Assembly (NCBI GenBank): GCA_947166105.1
Contig: CAMVCZ010000035.1
Location: forward strand, 1-35,157
Reading direction: 5' to 3'
Length of the DNA: 35,157 bases
From: an uncultured Bacteroidales bacterium
GTDB lineage: Bacteria > Bacteroidota > Bacteroidia > Bacteroidales > F082
Shown here: one piece after another, positions 24,782-33,077 of the stretch
Layout of the letters: each line of letters begins with the position of its first letter
How positions within the stretch are numbered: the first letter of the stretch is position 1
The notes under the pieces: generated by a model
Databases searched by the model: none
What the model saw: only the letters and a program-made list of their open reading frames with translations
Told to the model about the DNA's origin: nothing
Position numbers and translations under genes: made by a program

Positions 24782-25325
24782 ATGGCTCTACTCGCCGACA
24801 TCAATGATTTGCTCAAGAAGCGCAAAGTTGAATCCGACCGCATCGAGTTCAAGAAAGGCTGGAACCCGACCGCCATCTATCGCTCTATTTGTGCGTTTGC
24901 CAACGATATTGAGGACTTTGGTGGAGGCTTTGGCCACCATCGAAACCGACGAGGAACGTTCCTTCTTCCTTATCGATTTGCCCTGCCGTGCAGATATGGT
25001 GGAGAATATGGCTATTGATAAAATCATCCGCTATAATGATTCCTATGGAGCCGTTGATTTCACCAAAGATTTCACTAAAGATTTCACTAAAGAATTCATA
25101 AAAGAAAACGAAGCGGAACTAACTGAAAGACAGAAAAAAACACTCATCCTTTTGGCGGACGATTCCACCTTGACTTCCCAAAAGATTTCCCAAAAGATTT
25201 CCCAAAAGAAACCCGTTTCCAGCCGAACAATAAAAACGGATTTATTCGACCTCCAAAAAAAGGTATCATTAGTCGTGAAGGCGGTCGTAAAAACGGTTAC
25301 TGGCAACTGCTTTTCTTGCCAATGA
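24782..25325 (+). pseudogene. Remnant of an AlbA_2-domain (RecG-like/Schlafen-type) regulator
   Basis: Two fragments of one former gene. The first frame (24782 to about 24930) gives the usual N-terminus, ESDRIEFKKGWNP and AIYRSICAFANDIEDFGGG. The second frame, shifted by one base, continues EALATIETDEERSFFLIDLP and CRADMVENMAIDKIIRYND, which belong far downstream in intact proteins of about 480 residues. The catalytic and central parts are missing. The tail keeps in-frame repeats, FTKDFTKDFTKEF and SQKISQKISQKK, before a helix-turn-helix-like end; such repeated K/E linkers are usual in this family. The fusion point lies at GGTGGAGGC, so a deletion with a frameshift is the simplest account. 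The gene is very likely non-functional. Confidence 0.8.
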
Positions 25326-25412
25326 AATGACTCATTGGTGCTCTCAAACCCCTTCTATTCCATAGAAAAACCTAAATATTTCAAAAAAGGTTCAACAGAT
25401 GGTTTTATTTAC

Positions 25413-25420
25413 TATCTTTG
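25413..25420 (+). promoter_or_regulatory. -7 promoter box of the serC-serA operon
   Basis: TATCTTTG followed by C, 66 bases before the serC ATG. The leader between them is A/T-rich with no hairpin that I can see. Confidence 0.6.
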
Positions 25421-25486
25421 CAGCAAAATACGAGCAACAAACTTAATCAACAAATTATAAACCAATAAATTAAACAACAATCAGTA

Positions 25487-26590
25487 ATGAAACAGGCTTT
25501 TAATTTCAACGCAGGTCCCTGCGTACTGCCCAAACAGGCTATCGAAAGCACCGTCAAGGCGCTCTATGATTTCGACAACACCGGCATCGGTATCGCCGAG
25601 ATTTCTCACCGCACTCCGGGTTGGGAGCGCATCATGGCTGAGACCCGTCAGCTGTGGCGCGACCTCCTCAACATCCCCGAGGAGTACGAAATCCTCTTCC
25701 TCGGTGGTGGTGCCAGCACCCAATTCTTCACCGTGCCCGCCAACCTGATGAAGACCAAGGCCGCCTATCTGCAAACCGGCGTCTGGGCCAAGAAGGCCGC
25801 CAAGGAAGCCAAGTTGTTCGGTAAGGTCGACATCGTCGCCAGCAGCGAAGACAAGACCTACACCTACATCCCGAAAGACTACACCATCCCGACGGATGCC
25901 GACTACTTCCACATCACAACCAACAACACCATCTACGGTACTGAAATCAAGTACGACATGGACTGCCCCATCATGCTCGTCGCTGACATGAGCTCCGACA
26001 TCATGAGCCGTCCCGTCGACGTGAAGAAGTACGGCCTTATCTACGGTGGCGCCCAGAAGAACGTCGGCCCCGCAGGCGTGACCTTCGTCATCGTGAAGAA
26101 GGACATCCTCGGCAACATCGGCGACCGCGCCTACATGAACCCGCTGCCGACGATGGTCGACTTCCGCACCCATGCCGCTGAGGAAGCCAAGAACATCAGC
26201 ATGTTCAACACCCCGCCCGTACTGCCTATCTTCATGATGCACGAGACCCTCGTGTGGCTGAAGGACACCATCGGTGGCGTCGAGGCTATGAACAAGATCA
26301 ACACCAAGAAGTCACAAATGCTCTACGAAGAGATCGACCGCAACAGCATGTTCGTCGGCACTGCTGAGAAGGAAGACCGTTCCATCATGAACCACTGCTG
26401 GGTGATGGCCCCCGGTTACGAGGACAAGCAAGACGCTTTCATGGCCTTCGCCAAGGAGCGCGGCATGGTCGGCATCAAGGGTCACCGCAGCGTCGGTGGT
26501 TTCCGCGCCAGCCTCTACAACGCCTGCCCGATTGAGGCCGTCGAAGCCCTCGTCCAGTGCATGCAAGATTTCGAAAAAGCCAACAAATAA
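25487..26590 (+). CDS. serC: Phosphoserine aminotransferase
   Basis: PLP enzyme that converts 3-phosphohydroxypyruvate and glutamate to phosphoserine; it can also serve pyridoxine synthesis in some bacteria. It has 367 residues. [11 protein letters not shown] (residues 5-15) starts the family. ISHRTPGW (39-46) and [11 protein letters not shown] (70-80) bind phosphate and cofactor. [12 protein letters not shown] (186-197) holds the PLP lysine K191, and [14 protein letters not shown] lies near the end. Codons are strongly biased to C/G third positions, unlike nearby accessory genes, which suggests high expression. It precedes serA by 14 bases. Confidence 0.96.
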   Translation: MKQAFNFNAGPCVLPKQAIESTVKALYDFDNTGIGIAEISHRTPGWERIMAETRQLWRDLLNIPEEYEILFLGGGASTQFFTVPANLMKTKAAYLQTGVWAKKAAKEAKLFGKVDIVASSEDKTYTYIPKDYTIPTDADYFHITTNNTIYGTEIKYDMDCPIMLVADMSSDIMSRPVDVKKYGLIYGGAQKNVGPAGVTFVIVKKDILGNIGDRAYMNPLPTMVDFRTHAAEEAKNISMFNTPPVLPIFMMHETLVWLKDTIGGVEAMNKINTKKSQMLYEEIDRNSMFVGTAEKEDRSIMNHCWVMAPGYEDKQDAFMAFAKERGMVGIKGHRSVGGFRASLYNACPIEAVEALVQCMQDFEKANK

Positions 26591-26604
26591 TAAGGAGAAA
26601 CGAA

Positions 26605-27522
26605 ATGAAAGTATTAGTTGCAACTGAGAAGCCTTTTGCCAAGATCGCCGTTGACGGCATCCGCGAAGTCGTTGAGAAGAACGGCTATGAACTGGCTCTT
26701 TTGGAAAAATATACCGATGTCAATGACCTCTACAAGGCCGTTGCCGATGCTGACGCTCTTATCGTGCGCAGCGACAAGGTGACGAAGGAAGTCATCGACC
26801 ACGCCAAGAACCTGAAGATCGTCGTCCGCGCCGGTGCCGGTTACGACAACCTCGACCTCGAGGCTTGCACCGCCCGTGGCATCGTCGCCATGAACACCCC
26901 CGGCCAAAACAGCAACGCCGTTGCCGAATTGGTGATGGGTATGCTGGTCTACGCCGTCCGTAATTTCTACAACGGCAAGAGCGGCAGCGAACTGATGGGC
27001 AAGAAACTCGGTTTGTTGGCCTTCGGTAACGTGGGTCGCAACGTGGCCCGCATCGCCAAAGGCTTCGGCATGGAAGTCTATGCTTTCGACGAATTCGTCC
27101 CCGCCGAGAAGATTGAAGAAGCTGGCGTTCACGCCGTCGCCAACCGCGACGCTCTCTTCGAGACCTGCGACGTGGTCAGCCTGCACATCCCGGCCACTGC
27201 CGAGACCAAGCAGAGCATCAACTACGCTGTGGTGAACAAGATGCACAAAGGTGGCATCCTCGTCAACACCGCCCGTAAGGAAGTCATCAACGAGCCTGAA
27301 CTGCTCAAGCTGATGGCCGAGCGCACCGACCTCAAGTACATCACCGACATCATGCCCGATGCCGACGCCGAGTTCAAAGCCTTCGAAGGTCGCTACTTCG
27401 CCACGCCCAAGAAGATGGGTGCCCAAACAGAAGAAGCCAACATCAACGCGGGTTTGGCCGCTGCCAACCAGATTGCCGATTTCTTCAAGACCGGCAACAA
27501 GCGCTTCCAAGTGAACAAATAA
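26605..27522 (+). CDS. serA: D-3-phosphoglycerate dehydrogenase-like protein, with changed catalytic residues
   Basis: Expected to oxidise 3-phosphoglycerate with NAD at the first step of serine synthesis. The ATG at 26605 follows AAGGAG; an earlier in-frame ATG lies inside serC. The protein has 305 residues with no ACT regulatory domain. LLAFGNVGRNVARIA (residues 137-151) is the NAD-binding loop, and ILVNTARKEVINE (218-230) has the catalytic arginine R224. The usual DVFxxEP glutamate is not seen (ITDIMPDAD), and the usual TPHxGA histidine is replaced by TPKKMGAQ (K269/K270). As I remember it, Bacteroides SerA shares this form. It is co-transcribed with serC and ends at a terminator. Confidence 0.88.
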   Translation: MKVLVATEKPFAKIAVDGIREVVEKNGYELALLEKYTDVNDLYKAVADADALIVRSDKVTKEVIDHAKNLKIVVRAGAGYDNLDLEACTARGIVAMNTPGQNSNAVAELVMGMLVYAVRNFYNGKSGSELMGKKLGLLAFGNVGRNVARIAKGFGMEVYAFDEFVPAEKIEEAGVHAVANRDALFETCDVVSLHIPATAETKQSINYAVVNKMHKGGILVNTARKEVINEPELLKLMAERTDLKYITDIMPDADAEFKAFEGRYFATPKKMGAQTEEANINAGLAAANQIADFFKTGNKRFQVNK

Positions 27523-27536
27523 TTTTATGAATTGCG

Positions 27537-27570
27537 AAAGACACCGCAAGCCTGTCTTGTGGTGTCTTTT
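27537..27570 (+). terminator. Terminator of serC-serA
   Basis: AAAGACACC (27537-27545) and GGTGTCTTT (27561-27569) pair, with an inner CAAG/CTTG, followed by TTCC. It lies before the four-helix-bundle gene. Confidence 0.75.
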
Positions 27571-27586
27571 CCTTAATTGTCTGATA

Positions 27587-27994
27587 ATGATTCCGGAAAC
27601 CACAAAACCCACCAATTTCTTCAAATTCGAGGGACTCCGCATTTACCATAAGTCCGTCGACTTCACCAATGCCATCCTTTCCCTCAACAACAACGCCCTA
27701 ACAGCCGCCCAAACATTACTCGCCAATCGATTCTTCGACGAAGCGGGACAGATTTCGACCAACATCATCGAAGGTGCCGCGCTCTCAAAAACTGAATTCA
27801 CCGATTGTTTGCAGAAAGCCAAACAGAACATCGGCAAATGCGTGATGTTCTGCTCTTTAGCCTCGAAGCAACACCTCATCGACGATACACAAGAGAACGA
27901 CATCCGCAACGAACTGATGGAACTCACCAAGATGATCGGCGCTCTGATTATCTCTTTTCAGAAACATGAATCAGTCAATAACCCTGAAGTCTGA
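27587..27994 (+). CDS. Four-helix-bundle protein (23S rRNA intervening-sequence protein family)
   Basis: A 135-residue helical protein of the IVP/TIGR02436 type. The ATG at 27587 was chosen because an earlier start would run through the serA terminator. FKFEGLRIYHKSVDFTNAI opens the first helix. LANRFFDEAGQISTNIIEGA and EFTDCLQKAKQNIGKCVMFC give the conserved middle helices. Family members were first found inside 23S rRNA intervening sequences, but there is no rRNA here. Its function is unknown. It lies between serA and the DUF1015 gene, which are usually adjacent in related genomes as I recall. I see no clear promoter of its own. Confidence 0.8.
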   Translation: MIPETTKPTNFFKFEGLRIYHKSVDFTNAILSLNNNALTAAQTLLANRFFDEAGQISTNIIEGAALSKTEFTDCLQKAKQNIGKCVMFCSLASKQHLIDDTQENDIRNELMELTKMIGALIISFQKHESVNNPEV

Positions 27995-28038
27995 CTGTCA
28001 ACAACAAACAAAAGAATCAACATCTAAAACCTAATACA

Positions 28039-29361
28039 ATGTCAGTTATCAAACCGTTCAAAGGATGGCGTCCTGGCGTGGACATCGTCCAAAAACTGGC
28101 CTCCCGCCCTTACGACGTGCTGAACACCGAAGAAGCCCGCAAGGAATGTGAAGGCAACCCCTACAGCCTGCTCCACGTGACCAAGGCCGAAATCGACCTG
28201 CCCGAAGGCCACAAGGACAGCGACCTTGAAACCTATCTGAAAGTCGTTGAGAACTTCAACAGCTTCAAGGATTTCGGATGGATCAAGCAAGACCAAGAGG
28301 AAAAACTCTACATCTATGCCCAAAGCATGAATCCCACCGACGCCAACGCCCACTGGCAGTATGGCATCGTGGCCTGCGCCTACAGCGAAGACTATGTGAA
28401 CAAGGTCATCAAGAAGCACGAACTGACCCGTAAGGACAAGGAAGAGGACCGCATGAAGCACGTGCGCCTCACCAACGCCAACGTCGAGCCTGTGTTCTTT
28501 GCCTACCCTGCCGTTGCCGAAATCGATGCCATCGTGAGCAAGATCACCGCTGAGAAGCCCATCTACGACTTCATCGCCAAGGAAGACGGCTTCGGTCATC
28601 GCTTCTGGATCATCGACGACAAGGCCACCATTGCCCGCTTGGTTGAACTGTTCGACAAGAAGGTCCCGGCCATGTACATCGCCGACGGTCACCACCGCAG
28701 CGCTGCTGCCGCCCTCGTCGGTCAGGAAAAAAAAGAGAAGAACCCTGCCCACACTGGCAAGGAAGAGTACAACTACTTTATGACCGTCATCTTCCCCGAC
28801 AACCAGTTGAACGTCATCGACTACAACCGCGTCGTGAAAGACCTCAACGGCCTCAGCACCAAAGACTTCTTCAAAGCCCTGCAAGAGAGCTTCGAAATCG
28901 AGTGCAAGTGCAACTGCACCAAGGACGGCGGCAAGTGCAACTGCGAGTTCCCCTGCCACTGCGAGTGCGACACCGAGTACAAACCCAACAAGCTCCACAA
29001 CTTCTCGATGTACATCGAGGGCGTGTGGTACAGCCTGACCGCCAAACCCGGAACCTACAACGACAGCGATCCTATCGGTGTGTTGGATGTCACCATCCTC
29101 AGCAACCTTGTCCTCGACAAGATTCTGGGCATCAAGGATCTCCGCACCGACAAGCGCATCGACTTCGTTGGCGGTATCCGTGGCCTCGGCGAGCTGAAGC
29201 GCCGTGTGGACAGCGGTGAGATGAAGGTCGCCTTCGCGCTCTATCCTGTGAGCATGAAGCAGATCATCGACATCGCCGACACCGGCAACATCATGCCTCC
29301 CAAGACCACTTGGTTTGAGCCGAAACTGCGCTCTGGCCTTGTTATCCATACTTTGGATTAA
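28039..29361 (+). CDS. DUF1015-family protein with a cysteine-rich insertion
   Basis: A 440-residue cytosolic protein of unknown function, found with serC-serA in Bacteroidales and so thought to be linked to serine metabolism. Conserved parts are IKPFKGWRP (residues 4-12), SRPYDVLNTEEAR (22-34), MYIADGHHRSAAAALVG (212-228), DYNRVVKDLNGL, LTAKPGTYN, RIDFVGGIRGL and MPPKTTWFEPKLRSGL. Residues 289-310 form an unusual insert with eight cysteines (289, 291, 293, 300, 302, 306, 308, 310) and one histidine, which looks like a metal or Fe-S ligand set. Codon bias is like serC and serA, suggesting high expression. A terminator follows. Confidence 0.9.
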   Translation: MSVIKPFKGWRPGVDIVQKLASRPYDVLNTEEARKECEGNPYSLLHVTKAEIDLPEGHKDSDLETYLKVVENFNSFKDFGWIKQDQEEKLYIYAQSMNPTDANAHWQYGIVACAYSEDYVNKVIKKHELTRKDKEEDRMKHVRLTNANVEPVFFAYPAVAEIDAIVSKITAEKPIYDFIAKEDGFGHRFWIIDDKATIARLVELFDKKVPAMYIADGHHRSAAAALVGQEKKEKNPAHTGKEEYNYFMTVIFPDNQLNVIDYNRVVKDLNGLSTKDFFKALQESFEIECKCNCTKDGGKCNCEFPCHCECDTEYKPNKLHNFSMYIEGVWYSLTAKPGTYNDSDPIGVLDVTILSNLVLDKILGIKDLRTDKRIDFVGGIRGLGELKRRVDSGEMKVAFALYPVSMKQIIDIADTGNIMPPKTTWFEPKLRSGLVIHTLD

Positions 29362-29383
29362 TAAGGACAGGAGACAATATGAC

Positions 29384-29425
29384 ACGGGATGCGAGACATT
29401 GAGCCTCGCGTCCCGATTTGTTTTT
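29384..29425 (+). terminator. Terminator after the DUF1015 gene
   Basis: CGGGATGCGAG (29385-29395) and CTCGCGTCCCG (29405-29415) pair with one T-G position, followed by ATTTGTTTTT. Confidence 0.85.
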
Positions 29426-29439
29426 ATGCGTCAAACTAA

Positions 29440-30084
29440 TCAGAAAAACTGCACCACCTCATCCAACGGCCTATGTTCAGGCTGGCGTGGCTCGCCCGAC
29501 CTGTAGCCCAATGAGATGACCGTCATAATCGCTTCGTTTTCAGGGATGTTGAACAGCTCGCGAAGTGCATCAGAATCACGCATACCCATAATGAGCGTGT
29601 CAAAGCCTTTGGAGCGGGCCTTCAGGATGAAATAGGCATTGCTGAGGCCATTGTCGTAGGCACCCCAGCCGTCGCCCACCTCGTTGGTCTGCTCGCCACG
29701 GAAGAAGCCCGACTTGCCTTTCTCGTAAGTGGAGACAATCAAAACGGGCGCACCAGCGATGTTCTGCTTGTTGCGCTCACCCACCAGAGTGGCCACAGCC
29801 TCGACTTTTTCAGGACTCATGGCCACATAGTATTTCGATGGCTGTTGGTTGGCCCACGAAGGAGACTCTTGTGTTGCAATAAGCAACTCTCTCACCTCGG
29901 CCTCGCTAATGGTCTTGGTGGCATCATAGCTACGGACACTTCTACGGGTGGCCAACACTTCATCAAAAGAAACCGCATTGGCAACGGCTGTTTCATTGTT
30001 GTTTTCGTTTTTGTTCGAGCAGCCCGTTAGCATCAAGAATGCCACAACTGCTGCAAAAAGCAAGTTTGATTTTGAATTTTTCAT
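29440..30084 (-). CDS. Nitroreductase-family lipoprotein
   Basis: A 214-residue FMN-dependent reductase-like protein that carries a lipoprotein signal (hydrophobic LLFAAVVAFLMLTGC, C22). It therefore probably works outside the cytoplasm. VLATRRSVRSYDATKTIS (residues 43-60) is the FMN-binding start of the family. ATQESPSWANQQPSKYYVAM and the later GWGAYDNGLSNAYFILKAR (near 140-158) are conserved, and VISLGYRSGEPRQPEHRPLD ends the fold. Exported nitroreductases must obtain FMN outside the cytosol; how is not shown here. It is divergent from xerD. Confidence 0.87.
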   Translation of the reverse strand: MKNSKSNLLFAAVVAFLMLTGCSNKNENNNETAVANAVSFDEVLATRRSVRSYDATKTISEAEVRELLIATQESPSWANQQPSKYYVAMSPEKVEAVATLVGERNKQNIAGAPVLIVSTYEKGKSGFFRGEQTNEVGDGWGAYDNGLSNAYFILKARSKGFDTLIMGMRDSDALRELFNIPENEAIMTVISLGYRSGEPRQPEHRPLDEVVQFF

Positions 30085-30116
30085 GTTGTGATTAGTTTAG
30101 GGGTTAATTTTCGGGA

Positions 30117-30124
30117 CAAATGTA
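30117..30124 (-). promoter_or_regulatory. -7 promoter box of the nitroreductase-like gene
   Basis: TACATTTG on the minus strand, 32 bases before the ATG, 33 bases from the divergent xerD box. Confidence 0.5.
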
Positions 30125-30157
30125 GTAAAAATACATTACCACAGCGGCAAAAAAATG

Positions 30158-30165
30158 TACTTTTG
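30158..30165 (+). promoter_or_regulatory. -7 promoter box of xerD
   Basis: TACTTTTG followed by CAAAA, 12 bases before the ATG at 30178. The same 13-base pattern precedes kdsA. Confidence 0.55.
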
Positions 30166-30177
30166 CAAAACAAAACC

Positions 30178-31101
30178 ATGGACAAGCAACCCGTCAATAT
30201 CACCCAAAACCTCATCAAGCACTTCGCCGATTACCTACGGCTGGAACTTTCGCTGTCCGACAACAGCGTGGAAGCCTATTGCCACGATGTCCATTTGTTT
30301 TTGCAATACCTTGAAAGCCAAAACCTTTCCACCGAAACCAACGCCATCAAGCAGGACACCATCGAGAACTTCTTCGCCTATCTCTATGATTTGAACATCG
30401 GAGCCACATCGCAAGCGCGAATCCTTTCGGGACTGAAGTCGTTTTGGCGTTATCTACTCCAAGAAAACCTTGCCGAAACCGACCCAACCGTGCTCATTTC
30501 CTCCCCCTCTTTAGGCCGCCATCTGCCCGAAGTATTGACTTACGAAGAAATCCAGAAGATGCTCGACAGCATCGACTTGAGCCAGCCCAATGGTCACCGC
30601 AACAAGGCCATGATTGAGGTGATGTACGGCTGCGGCCTGCGTGTTTCGGAACTCATCGGACTGCAAATCAGCGATATATACCGAAACGACGGCTTTCTCC
30701 GCATCATCGGCAAGGGCAGCAAGGAAAGGCTTGTTCCCATCGGCGACAGCAGCCTGAAAATCCTATTCCAATACATCGAAGGCGCACGTTTGCATGTCAC
30801 GCCAAAACCCAAATTCACCGACACCGTTTTCCTCAACAGCCGTGGCACGGGATTGACACGCCAGATGGTCTTCCTGATTGTCAAGGACTTGGCGGAGAAA
30901 AACGGCATCACCAAAACCATCAGTCCGCACACATTCAGGCATAGCTTTGCGACACATCTATTGGAAGGCGGCGCCAACCTGCTCGCCGTCCAGCAGATGC
31001 TCGGCCACGCCAGTGTGAGCACTACGGAAATCTATACGCACATTTCCGATGAACTGTTGCGCGACACTTTGACGACTTATCATCCGAGATTTAGGAAATA
31101 A
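30178..31101 (+). CDS. xerD: Site-specific tyrosine recombinase XerD
   Basis: A 307-residue recombinase that resolves chromosome dimers at dif with XerC. The ATG at 30178 follows the promoter box; an upstream start at 30088 would cross it. The N-terminal SAM-like domain (about 10-100) includes LSDNSVEAYCHDVHLFLQYL. The catalytic set is complete: R155 in GCGLRVSELIGLQ, K179 in IIGKGSKERLVPIG, H251 and R254 in SPHTFRHSFATHLLEGG, H277 in MLGHASVSTT and Y286. Length and motifs fit the housekeeping enzyme. I see no att-like repeats or phage genes beside it. Confidence 0.92.
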   Translation: MDKQPVNITQNLIKHFADYLRLELSLSDNSVEAYCHDVHLFLQYLESQNLSTETNAIKQDTIENFFAYLYDLNIGATSQARILSGLKSFWRYLLQENLAETDPTVLISSPSLGRHLPEVLTYEEIQKMLDSIDLSQPNGHRNKAMIEVMYGCGLRVSELIGLQISDIYRNDGFLRIIGKGSKERLVPIGDSSLKILFQYIEGARLHVTPKPKFTDTVFLNSRGTGLTRQMVFLIVKDLAEKNGITKTISPHTFRHSFATHLLEGGANLLAVQQMLGHASVSTTEIYTHISDELLRDTLTTYHPRFRK

Positions 31102-31104
31102 TCT

Positions 31105-31112
31105 TACTTTTG
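31105..31112 (+). promoter_or_regulatory. -7 promoter box of kdsA
   Basis: TACTTTTG followed by CAAAA, 15 bases before the ATG at 31128. The box starts 3 bases after the xerD stop. Confidence 0.55.
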
Positions 31113-31127
31113 CAAAAAATATCCACC

Positions 31128-31955
31128 ATGTACACCACCAACTTCAACTTCCTGAAAAACCTCCGCCCCGACCGTTTCTTCCTCATGGCCGGTCCATGCG
31201 TGATTGAGGACGAGACCTCGCCCCTCTTCATTGCCGAAACCTTGAAAAACGTCTGCCAAAAACTCGACATTCCGCTGATTTTCAAAGGTTCCTACCGCAA
31301 GGCCAATCGTTCCAGACTGGACTCGTTCACTGGAATTGGAGATGAAAAAGCCTTGAAAGTGCTACAAAAAATCGGCAAAGAGTTTGAACTTCCTGTGGTA
31401 ACCGACATCCACGCTGCCGAAGAAGCATCAATGGCATCCGAATATGTTGACATTCTGCAAATTCCCGCTTTCCTCTGTCGCCAAACCGACCTCCTCGTGG
31501 CTGCCGCCAAAACGGGAAAGACAGTGAACATCAAGAAAGGACAATTCCTTTCGGGTGAAGCGATAGGTTTTGCCGTCGAAAAGGTTAGGCAGTCGGGCAA
31601 CGACAAGGTCATGCTCACGGAACGTGGCTCCATGTTCGGCTATCAGGATTTGGTGGTGGATTATCGCAACATTGCCACAATGCAGAAGTTTGAAGTACCA
31701 GTCATTCTTGATGTTACGCACTCTTTGCAACAGCCCAACCAAAGTAGCGGCGTTACTGGGGGCCAACCTGAATTGATTGGCTTAATTGCCAAGGCTGGCA
31801 TTGCGGCTGGTGCTGACGGCATCTTCATGGAGGTACACCCAGAGCCGAAAAAAGCCAAGTCAGACGGCGCAAACATGCTACGCTTAGACTTGGCTGAAAA
31901 TCTTCTGAAACAATTGGTTAGAATCAAAGAGGCCGTCACTTCGTCCTCATGTTGA
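31128..31955 (+). CDS. kdsA: 3-deoxy-8-phosphooctulonate (Kdo-8-P) synthase
   Basis: Cytosolic enzyme that condenses PEP with arabinose-5-phosphate to Kdo-8-phosphate for LPS inner core. It has 275 residues from the ATG at 31128. FLMAGPCVIEDE (residues 18-29) carries C24, the metal-ligand cysteine of the metal-dependent class; metal-independent enzymes have asparagine there. FKGSYRKANRSR, TDIHAAEE, LQIPAFLCRQTDLL, NIKKGQFLSG, LTERGSMFGY and DVTHSLQQPN are all present. Its last 20 bases overlap the 3' end of the opposite-strand DUF4831 gene. Confidence 0.95.
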   Translation: MYTTNFNFLKNLRPDRFFLMAGPCVIEDETSPLFIAETLKNVCQKLDIPLIFKGSYRKANRSRLDSFTGIGDEKALKVLQKIGKEFELPVVTDIHAAEEASMASEYVDILQIPAFLCRQTDLLVAAAKTGKTVNIKKGQFLSGEAIGFAVEKVRQSGNDKVMLTERGSMFGYQDLVVDYRNIATMQKFEVPVILDVTHSLQQPNQSSGVTGGQPELIGLIAKAGIAAGADGIFMEVHPEPKKAKSDGANMLRLDLAENLLKQLVRIKEAVTSSSC

Positions 31956-33024
31956 CAATCTGTCCTGTTTCCGGGTCAAACACCAACTTCGTATTCGACA
32001 AAGGAGCCGTCAACAAGACACCCAACTGATTGACAATCAACCGTTCTTCCAACAAAGTGCGTCCGTCGAAAACCACCCTAACATTCGCCATCTCAGGAAT
32101 GCGGTAAAACACCTTGTTTTCATAAGAAATGGATTCCACCGCCGACTGGCTCGGAGCATTGATTGCCGCAGTCGTATTCAGCGGCAAAGTCTGGACAGTA
32201 ATCATATTACCTTTGCCGCCCGTGCCCACCGACAAACCTTCAGTTTCGGAAAACTTGGCCACGGTTTGCATCGCAACTTCCTTATTTGGAATTACATACA
32301 CCGTCTTCACCACCTTTTTCGAGACACGCTTTCCTAACAGCAAACTCGTGTACTCCTTCTCCATTTCATCCAATTTCTGATACATGGCATTGAACGTTTC
32401 CGGATTTTGGGCCATCTCGACATCTCCAGAAATCAGATAGAATTTCGCTTTGCGGACTTCCTCAATCTTGTCAGCCACTTCCTTGGCTAACTGCACATTG
32501 GTTTTCCCAGCCGACATCAAGCCGATGAAACCCGTTTTTTCGTCAGTCTTTTCAGGGCAACATTTAGGCATCTCCATTTTGGTTGAAGGCTTTACTTCCT
32601 CATTTTCAGAAGGTTCACCAATGCCTACGCTACGGATAATGCCGTTAGGAAGCAAATCAAATTGTGCCTTGTTTCCGCCTCTCACGGTGGCAAGAGCAAC
32701 AAAAAACGTCGCGCTCGGGTCAGGGCAGGCTTCTGTGGACATCTTCACATCAAGCAGTTGGAACTCAGTGGTTTCATACTCAACATAATCCTCCAATTCC
32801 AAATACTTTGAAGCATAGTCGCTGAGCGGACCTTTCACAAACTCAGTCTCCTCGATGAGGAAATCCAGTCTCAGCATGGTCTGAGGCAGGGAATAATAGA
32901 GGCCGTTCTGCTGTCCCGGGTTGACATTCTTGGCGAAAGTCGTGGTGAATTGGGCATGGAGCGAACCTCCCACAAAGGTCAAAGCCAAAAGCAAAAGTGC
33001 GGTTTTTGTAGCAATTCTATTCAT
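31936..33024 (-). CDS. DUF4831-family exported protein
   Basis: A 362-residue exported protein of unknown function, known mostly from Bacteroidales. The ATG at 33024 was chosen because the box at 33050-33057 puts transcription start near 33043, so a TTG at 33045 would leave no leader. The signal peptide is IATKTALLLLALTFVGGSLHAQ. The mature part has YYSLPQTMLRLDFLIEETEFVKGPLSDYASKYLEL split by family-typical spacing. KYLELEDYV, GFIGLMSAGKTN and FYRIPEMANVRVVFDG follow, then a beta-rich end. There is no lipobox. Its 3' end overlaps kdsA by 20 bases on the opposite strand. Confidence 0.82.
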   Translation of the reverse strand: MNRIATKTALLLLALTFVGGSLHAQFTTTFAKNVNPGQQNGLYYSLPQTMLRLDFLIEETEFVKGPLSDYASKYLELEDYVEYETTEFQLLDVKMSTEACPDPSATFFVALATVRGGNKAQFDLLPNGIIRSVGIGEPSENEEVKPSTKMEMPKCCPEKTDEKTGFIGLMSAGKTNVQLAKEVADKIEEVRKAKFYLISGDVEMAQNPETFNAMYQKLDEMEKEYTSLLLGKRVSKKVVKTVYVIPNKEVAMQTVAKFSETEGLSVGTGGKGNMITVQTLPLNTTAAINAPSQSAVESISYENKVFYRIPEMANVRVVFDGRTLLEERLIVNQLGVLLTAPLSNTKLVFDPETGQIVNMRTK

Positions 33025-33049
33025 TTCTGTAAGGTTTAAATTCAAACTT

Positions 33050-33057
33050 CAAAAATA
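33050..33057 (-). promoter_or_regulatory. -7 promoter box of the DUF4831 gene
   Basis: TATTTTTG on the minus strand, 25 bases before the ATG, followed by A rather than C. Confidence 0.5.
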
Positions 33058-33077
33058 CAAATTTTTCGGCAATCCCG

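Noticed and set aside
25063..25213. Short tandem repeats as a regulatory array
   Set aside because: They are in frame (FTKD and SQKI units) and are the normal linker repeats of AlbA-type proteins.
26614..27642. 342-residue open frame on the minus strand
   Set aside because: Antisense of serA with no family features; same codon-bias effect.
27587..27994. Intervening sequence within 23S rRNA
   Set aside because: No rRNA sequence surrounds the four-helix-bundle gene.
28042..29385. 447-residue open frame on the minus strand
   Set aside because: Exact shadow of the DUF1015 gene caused by strong C/G third-position bias; no recognisable motifs, and the plus-strand protein is clearly conserved.
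30178..31101. Tyrosine recombinase as an integrase of a mobile island
   Set aside because: Length and motifs fit housekeeping XerD; it is flanked by kdsA and a nitroreductase, with no att repeats or phage genes.
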